Position numbers and translations under genes: made by a program. Positions 12,856 to 16,192 of a stretch of DNA of 16,192 nt are shown here, piece by piece (positions within the stretch are counted from its first letter, which is position 1; the number at the start of each line of letters is the position of its first letter). The notes under the pieces are model-generated. The model saw nothing but the letters and a program-made list of their open reading frames with translations. It was not told the origin of the DNA and made no database searches. This DNA comes from Oscillospiraceae bacterium. Lineage in GTDB: Bacteria > Bacillota > Clostridia > Oscillospirales > Oscillospiraceae. The stretch is taken from contig CAJGCI010000028.1 in assembly GCA_904501855.1 (NCBI GenBank), positions 1 to 16,192 on the forward strand, read 5' to 3'.

Positions 12856-15228
12856 ATGAAACTGAGCGAACTGTCCATCGGACAGTCGGCGGTGCTTACG
12901 GAGATCGGAGGAGAGGGAGCCCTTCGCCAGCATTTTCTGGACATGGGCCTCATTCCCGGATCCCTTGTCACCCTGGAAAAGTATGCCCCTCTGGGAGATC
13001 CCATGCAGCTGGACGTGCACGGATACGAACTGACCCTGCGTCTGGCGGATGCGGAGAAGATCCTCGTGGATCCCGATGCTCGGGATGTACGACATGAGGA
13101 CGCGGAGGTGCCGGTCGTCGAGGATGAATTCGCCTACGGCGGATACAACAAGATCGAGCATCCCGGCCTGGGCGAGGGCGGCAAATATCATGACGCGGAA
13201 GCGGCGGACCCGCTGCCGGAAGGGGAACTGCTGACCTTTGCCCTGGCGGGCAATCAGAACAGCGGCAAGACCACGCTGTTCAATCAGCTCACCGGTTCCA
13301 ATCAGCATGTGGGCAATTTCCCCGGCGTCACCGTGGACCGGAAAGACGGTGTGATCCGCGGCATCCCCAATACGAACATCACGGACCTTCCGGGGATCTA
13401 TTCCATGTCTCCCTATTCCAAGGAGGAACTGGTGACAAGACAGTTTATCCTGGACGAGCATCCCCGCGGGATCATCAATATCGTGGACGCCACCAATATC
13501 GAGCGGAACATGTATCTGACCCTTCAGCTCATCGAACTGGACGTGCCCATGGTGGTGGCACTGAACATGATGGATGAAGTGCGGAACAACGGAGGCAGCA
13601 TCCGCGTCAATGACATGGAAGCGATCCTCGGAGTTCCGGTGGTCCCCATCTCCGCCTCCAGAAATGAGGGCGTGCAGGAACTGGTGGACCATGCGGTCCA
13701 CGTGGCGCGGAACCAGGAGCGCCCGCAGAATCTGGACTTCTGCGGAGAGGACGAGCACGGGGGAGCGCTGCACCGGTGCATTCACGGCATCATGAATCTC
13801 ATTTCCGACCACGCGCAGCGCGCCGGCATCCCGCCGAGGTTTGCCGCGTCCAAGCTGGTGGAAGGAGATCAGCTGATCCTGGAGAAACTGGAACTGGACG
13901 ACAACGAAAAGGAAATGCTGGAGCATATCATTGTCCAGATGGAAAAGGAACGGGGAATGGACCGGTCCGCCGCCATGGCCGACATGCGGTTCTCCTTCAT
14001 CCAGGGACTCTGCCAGAGGACGGTGGTAAAACCCAGGGAGAACAAGGGAACGGTGAAGAGCCGCCGCGTGGACAAGATCCTCACGGGAAAGTATACCGCT
14101 CTGCCGGTGTTCATCCTCATCATGGGACTGATCTTCTGGCTGACCTTCAACGTCATCGGGCTGTTCCTGCAGGATCTGATCCAGTCCGGGATCGACGCGC
14201 TGGCAGCATTGGTGGATCATGCACTGGCGGCCGCCAACGTCAATGATGTGATCCATTCGCTCATCATCGACGGCGTCTTTGCCGGCGTCGGGACCGTGGT
14301 GAGCTTCGTGCCCATCATCGTGACGCTGTTCTTCTTCCTGGCACTGCTGGAAGACTCCGGATACATGGCCCGTGTGGCATTCGTCATGGATAAGCTTCTG
14401 AGAAAGATCGGCCTGTCTGGCCGCAGCATCGTTCCCATGCTGGTGGGATTCGGATGTACCGTGCCCGGCGTCATGGCCAGCCGCACGCTGCCGTCGGAAC
14501 GGGACCGTATCGTCACGATCCTCCTCATCCCGTTCATGAGCTGTTCGGCCAAGATCCCCATTTACGGATTCCTGGCCAATGCATTCTTCCCCGGGAAAGC
14601 GGGATTCATCATGATCGGGCTGTATGTGCTGGATATCATCATCGGGATCCTCATGGCATTCCTGTACCGCAGGACCCTGTTCCGCGGCGATGCGGTGCCC
14701 TTCGTCATGGAACTTCCCAACTACCGCATGCCCGGCGCGAAAAACGTCCTCCGGCTGCTGTGGGATAAATCCAAGGATTTCCTGTACCGGGCCTTCACGG
14801 TGATCTTCATCGCCACCATCGTGATCTGGGCTCTGACCAAGTTCGATTTCCGCCTGAACGTGGCGACGGACTCTGCAACCAGTATCCTTTCCGTCATCGC
14901 CGGATGGGTCGCTCCCATCTTCAAGCCGCTGGGTTTTGCCGACTGGAGAGTGGTCACGGCGCTGGTGGCGGGATTCCTGGCCAAGGAGAGCGTGGTATCC
15001 ACCCTGTCGGTCCTGCTGGGCGCGGGAGCGACGCTGGCTTCCATCATCACCCCGCTGGCGGCGGGCTGTCTTCTGATCTTCTGCCTGCTGTACACGCCGT
15101 GCGCGGCCGCCATTGCCTCCATCAAGAGGGAACTGGGTTCCGGTGCCGCGGTGGGTGTCGCCGTGGGACAGTGTATCATCGCGTGGATCGTGGCCTTTGT
15201 ATTCCGATTCATCTTCATGCTGTTCTGA
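12856..15228 (+). CDS. feoB: FeoA-FeoB fusion, ferrous iron transporter
   Basis: A 790-residue inner-membrane Fe2+ importer with FeoA and FeoB in one chain. Residues 1-75 are an SH3-like FeoA domain (MKLSELSIGQ...LRLADAEKILV), followed by an acidic linker of about 50 residues. The G domain has G1 GNQNSGKTT (132-140), G2 Thr159 in VGNFPGVTVDRK, G3 DLPG (177-180), G4 NMMD (237-240) and G5 SAS (266-268). A helical spacer leads to the membrane part from about 415, with the gate motifs GFGCTVPGVMASRTL (531-545) and MSCSAKIPIY (561-570) and a conserved Cys in YTPCAAA. Start ATG 12856 has AGGAG (12845-12849) 6 bases upstream. It is a single-gene unit with a palindrome in its promoter that fits iron repression. 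No feoC is present. Confidence 0.97.
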   Translation: MKLSELSIGQSAVLTEIGGEGALRQHFLDMGLIPGSLVTLEKYAPLGDPMQLDVHGYELTLRLADAEKILVDPDARDVRHEDAEVPVVEDEFAYGGYNKIEHPGLGEGGKYHDAEAADPLPEGELLTFALAGNQNSGKTTLFNQLTGSNQHVGNFPGVTVDRKDGVIRGIPNTNITDLPGIYSMSPYSKEELVTRQFILDEHPRGIINIVDATNIERNMYLTLQLIELDVPMVVALNMMDEVRNNGGSIRVNDMEAILGVPVVPISASRNEGVQELVDHAVHVARNQERPQNLDFCGEDEHGGALHRCIHGIMNLISDHAQRAGIPPRFAASKLVEGDQLILEKLELDDNEKEMLEHIIVQMEKERGMDRSAAMADMRFSFIQGLCQRTVVKPRENKGTVKSRRVDKILTGKYTALPVFILIMGLIFWLTFNVIGLFLQDLIQSGIDALAALVDHALAAANVNDVIHSLIIDGVFAGVGTVVSFVPIIVTLFFFLALLEDSGYMARVAFVMDKLLRKIGLSGRSIVPMLVGFGCTVPGVMASRTLPSERDRIVTILLIPFMSCSAKIPIYGFLANAFFPGKAGFIMIGLYVLDIIIGILMAFLYRRTLFRGDAVPFVMELPNYRMPGAKNVLRLLWDKSKDFLYRAFTVIFIATIVIWALTKFDFRLNVATDSATSILSVIAGWVAPIFKPLGFADWRVVTALVAGFLAKESVVSTLSVLLGAGATLASIITPLAAGCLLIFCLLYTPCAAAIASIKRELGSGAAVGVAVGQCIIAWIVAFVFRFIFMLF

Positions 15229-15242
15229 ACGCATAAAATAAT

Positions 15243-15274
15243 AAGAGCTTCTGCACATCTGCAGAAGCTCTTTT
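15243..15274 (+). terminator. Terminator between feoAB and the DUF218 gene
   Basis: A perfect 12-bp stem pairs AAGAGCTTCTGC (15243-15254) with GCAGAAGCTCTT (15261-15272) around a 6-base loop, ending in TTTT (15271-15274). On the minus strand the stem is followed by TTATTATTTTAT, so it probably also ends the converging DUF218 gene. Confidence 0.9.
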
Positions 15275-15289
15275 GCTGTCTGTTTTAAA

Positions 15290-16192
15290 TCACAGGAGGA
15301 CCAGCAGGACCACCACGGCGGTCACGGCCCATCCGGCAACCGCCAGGGAAAGGCGTTTCGGCTCGGAGTGGAATGCGGCAAATTCCCGCAGGATCGCGAT
15401 GGCACGGTCTTCCTTCCGTACTGTGGCACCGATGCCCACCACATCCATGCCCAGCTTCCTGCTGTAGCTTGCGTTGCGGTAGACGCTGTAGCAGTCGGTG
15501 ATAAAGGCAATGTATTTGCCTCCACCGGCCTCATCGATGATCCGTTTGGAGTATTCCACATTCTCCTTGTCGTTGGTGGAGAGAAGCTCGGTGCGGATGT
15601 TCTCCTTCGGGATATCATGCTCCCGCAGGTACATGCTCATGACTTCTCCCTCCGCCACCGTGTCTCCGTCCATGCGCCCGCCGGAGGCAATGACCACCGG
15701 GGGAGTGGGATCGGCACGGTAGACCTCGATGGTCTTGTTCAGGATCCGTTTCTGCCCGTCGGACAGAGAACCGTCGGGGAGCAGATGATCGCCGTTGACG
15801 ATTAGATAGTCGTAATCATTCTTTTTCGGCAGTTTCCCCAGCGCCCAGCTGAACACCATGAACGCCAGGAGCAGGAGAGACAGATAGAAGATGGTCACAC
15901 CCAGAAATACCAGTACGGTGGAGAGCCGGTACAGTTCAAATCCCACCTTTGCCGTCAGGAAGAACAGCAGGGCGGCCACTTCCACCAGAAGGATCACGGC
16001 GCCGATGACGATGGCGAGATAGTTTCCGGCGGTCTTCTTCTGACCGCGGCTGTTTCCCCGAAGACCTCCTTCCACCAGCACTCTCGGCACGGTGGCGAGG
16101 ATGAGAAACAGTATGATCAGACAGATGGAACTGAGCGCCTTGCCGCACACGGATCCCAGAAGGATCAGCAGCGACAGGACCGACGCACTGAA
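15290..16192 (-). CDS. Membrane-anchored DUF218 / YdcF-like protein, 5' end outside the window
   Basis: The frame stays open to the right edge, so the true start lies beyond 16192; the internal GTG at 16150 falls inside a hydrophobic helix and is not a convincing start. The visible 300 residues begin with about four hydrophobic segments, then a DUF218 domain: DYLIVNGDHLLPDGSLS, VVIASGGRMDGDTVAEGEVM, and RTELLSTNDKENVEYSKRII, followed by a Rossmann-like FITDCYSVYRNASYSRKLGM and a C-terminal hydrophobic tail ending at the TGA. The family includes YdcF, SanA and ElyC, envelope-associated proteins of mostly unproven chemistry linked to cell-wall or lipid-carrier metabolism. The usual VLGG before the PDG motif is IVNG here. 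It converges on feoAB with a shared terminator; no operon partner is visible. Confidence 0.85.
   Translation of the reverse strand, partial: FSASVLSLLILLGSVCGKALSSICLIILFLILATVPRVLVEGGLRGNSRGQKKTAGNYLAIVIGAVILLVEVAALLFFLTAKVGFELYRLSTVLVFLGVTIFYLSLLLLAFMVFSWALGKLPKKNDYDYLIVNGDHLLPDGSLSDGQKRILNKTIEVYRADPTPPVVIASGGRMDGDTVAEGEVMSMYLREHDIPKENIRTELLSTNDKENVEYSKRIIDEAGGGKYIAFITDCYSVYRNASYSRKLGMDVVGIGATVRKEDRAIAILREFAAFHSEPKRLSLAVAGWAVTAVVVLLVLL

Noticed and set aside
12781..15258. 825-codon minus-strand frame opposite feoAB
   Set aside because: Longer than the real gene but lacks any domain; the plus-strand frame contains every FeoA/FeoB motif and a good ribosome site.
15290..16150. DUF218 gene starting at the GTG at 16150
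   Set aside because: The frame continues upstream without a stop to the window edge, coding for more of the same hydrophobic helix, so this is most likely an internal codon of a truncated gene.

Overview
The window looks like ordinary chromosome from an anaerobic, low-oxygen-adapted Bacillota (Firmicutes). I infer this from the strong GGAGG-type ribosome binding sites, compact genes separated by intrinsic terminators, an L-box lysine riboswitch, a clostridial-type FeoA-FeoB fusion, a heterodimeric ABC exporter behind a MarR regulator, and a bacterial sn-glycerol-1-phosphate dehydrogenase. Genes are GC-rich while promoters are AT-rich. A gut clostridial or erysipelotrichial lineage is plausible, but the genus cannot be fixed from the sequence alone. 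I see no IS element, tRNA, rRNA, CRISPR array or prophage block.

Layout. Positions 1-2070: a sigma-A promoter, a lysine riboswitch with its own terminator, and an NhaC-superfamily transporter (probable lysine transporter, LysW type) carrying an unusual two-CxxCxGxG cysteine module just after its signal peptide. Positions 2074-3879 (minus): oligoendopeptidase F. A back-to-back promoter region (3929-4004) then serves pepF and, on plus, a DUF2974/Mbeg1-like alpha/beta-hydrolase (4047-5255). Positions 5317-6539: a strong promoter, a structured leader of about 165 nt with a possible Met/Cys leader peptide and an intrinsic terminator, then metA, whose Glu111 predicts acetyl-CoA use.

Positions 6544-11058 (minus): a three-gene operon, marR -> ABC half-transporter A -> ABC half-transporter B. 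The genes overlap by 4 and 8 bases. The two ATPase domains have complementary defects, so they should form a heterodimer with one working and one degenerate ATP site. A promoter with inverted repeats downstream of its -10 suggests MarR autoregulation. Positions 11390-12634 (plus): sn-glycerol-1-phosphate dehydrogenase. Positions 12706-15272 (plus): an iron-regulated-looking promoter (15-bp palindrome in the spacer), a duplicated 15-bp hairpin-forming element, and a FeoA-FeoB fusion. From 15290 to the right edge (minus): a membrane-anchored DUF218/YdcF-like protein whose 5' end lies outside the window.

Most genes are single transcription units for nutrient handling: lysine uptake, peptide breakdown, methionine synthesis, ferrous iron uptake and lipid precursor synthesis. 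The best candidates for something undescribed are the metA leader, the cysteine module on the transporter, and the duplicated hairpin element around the feo promoter.
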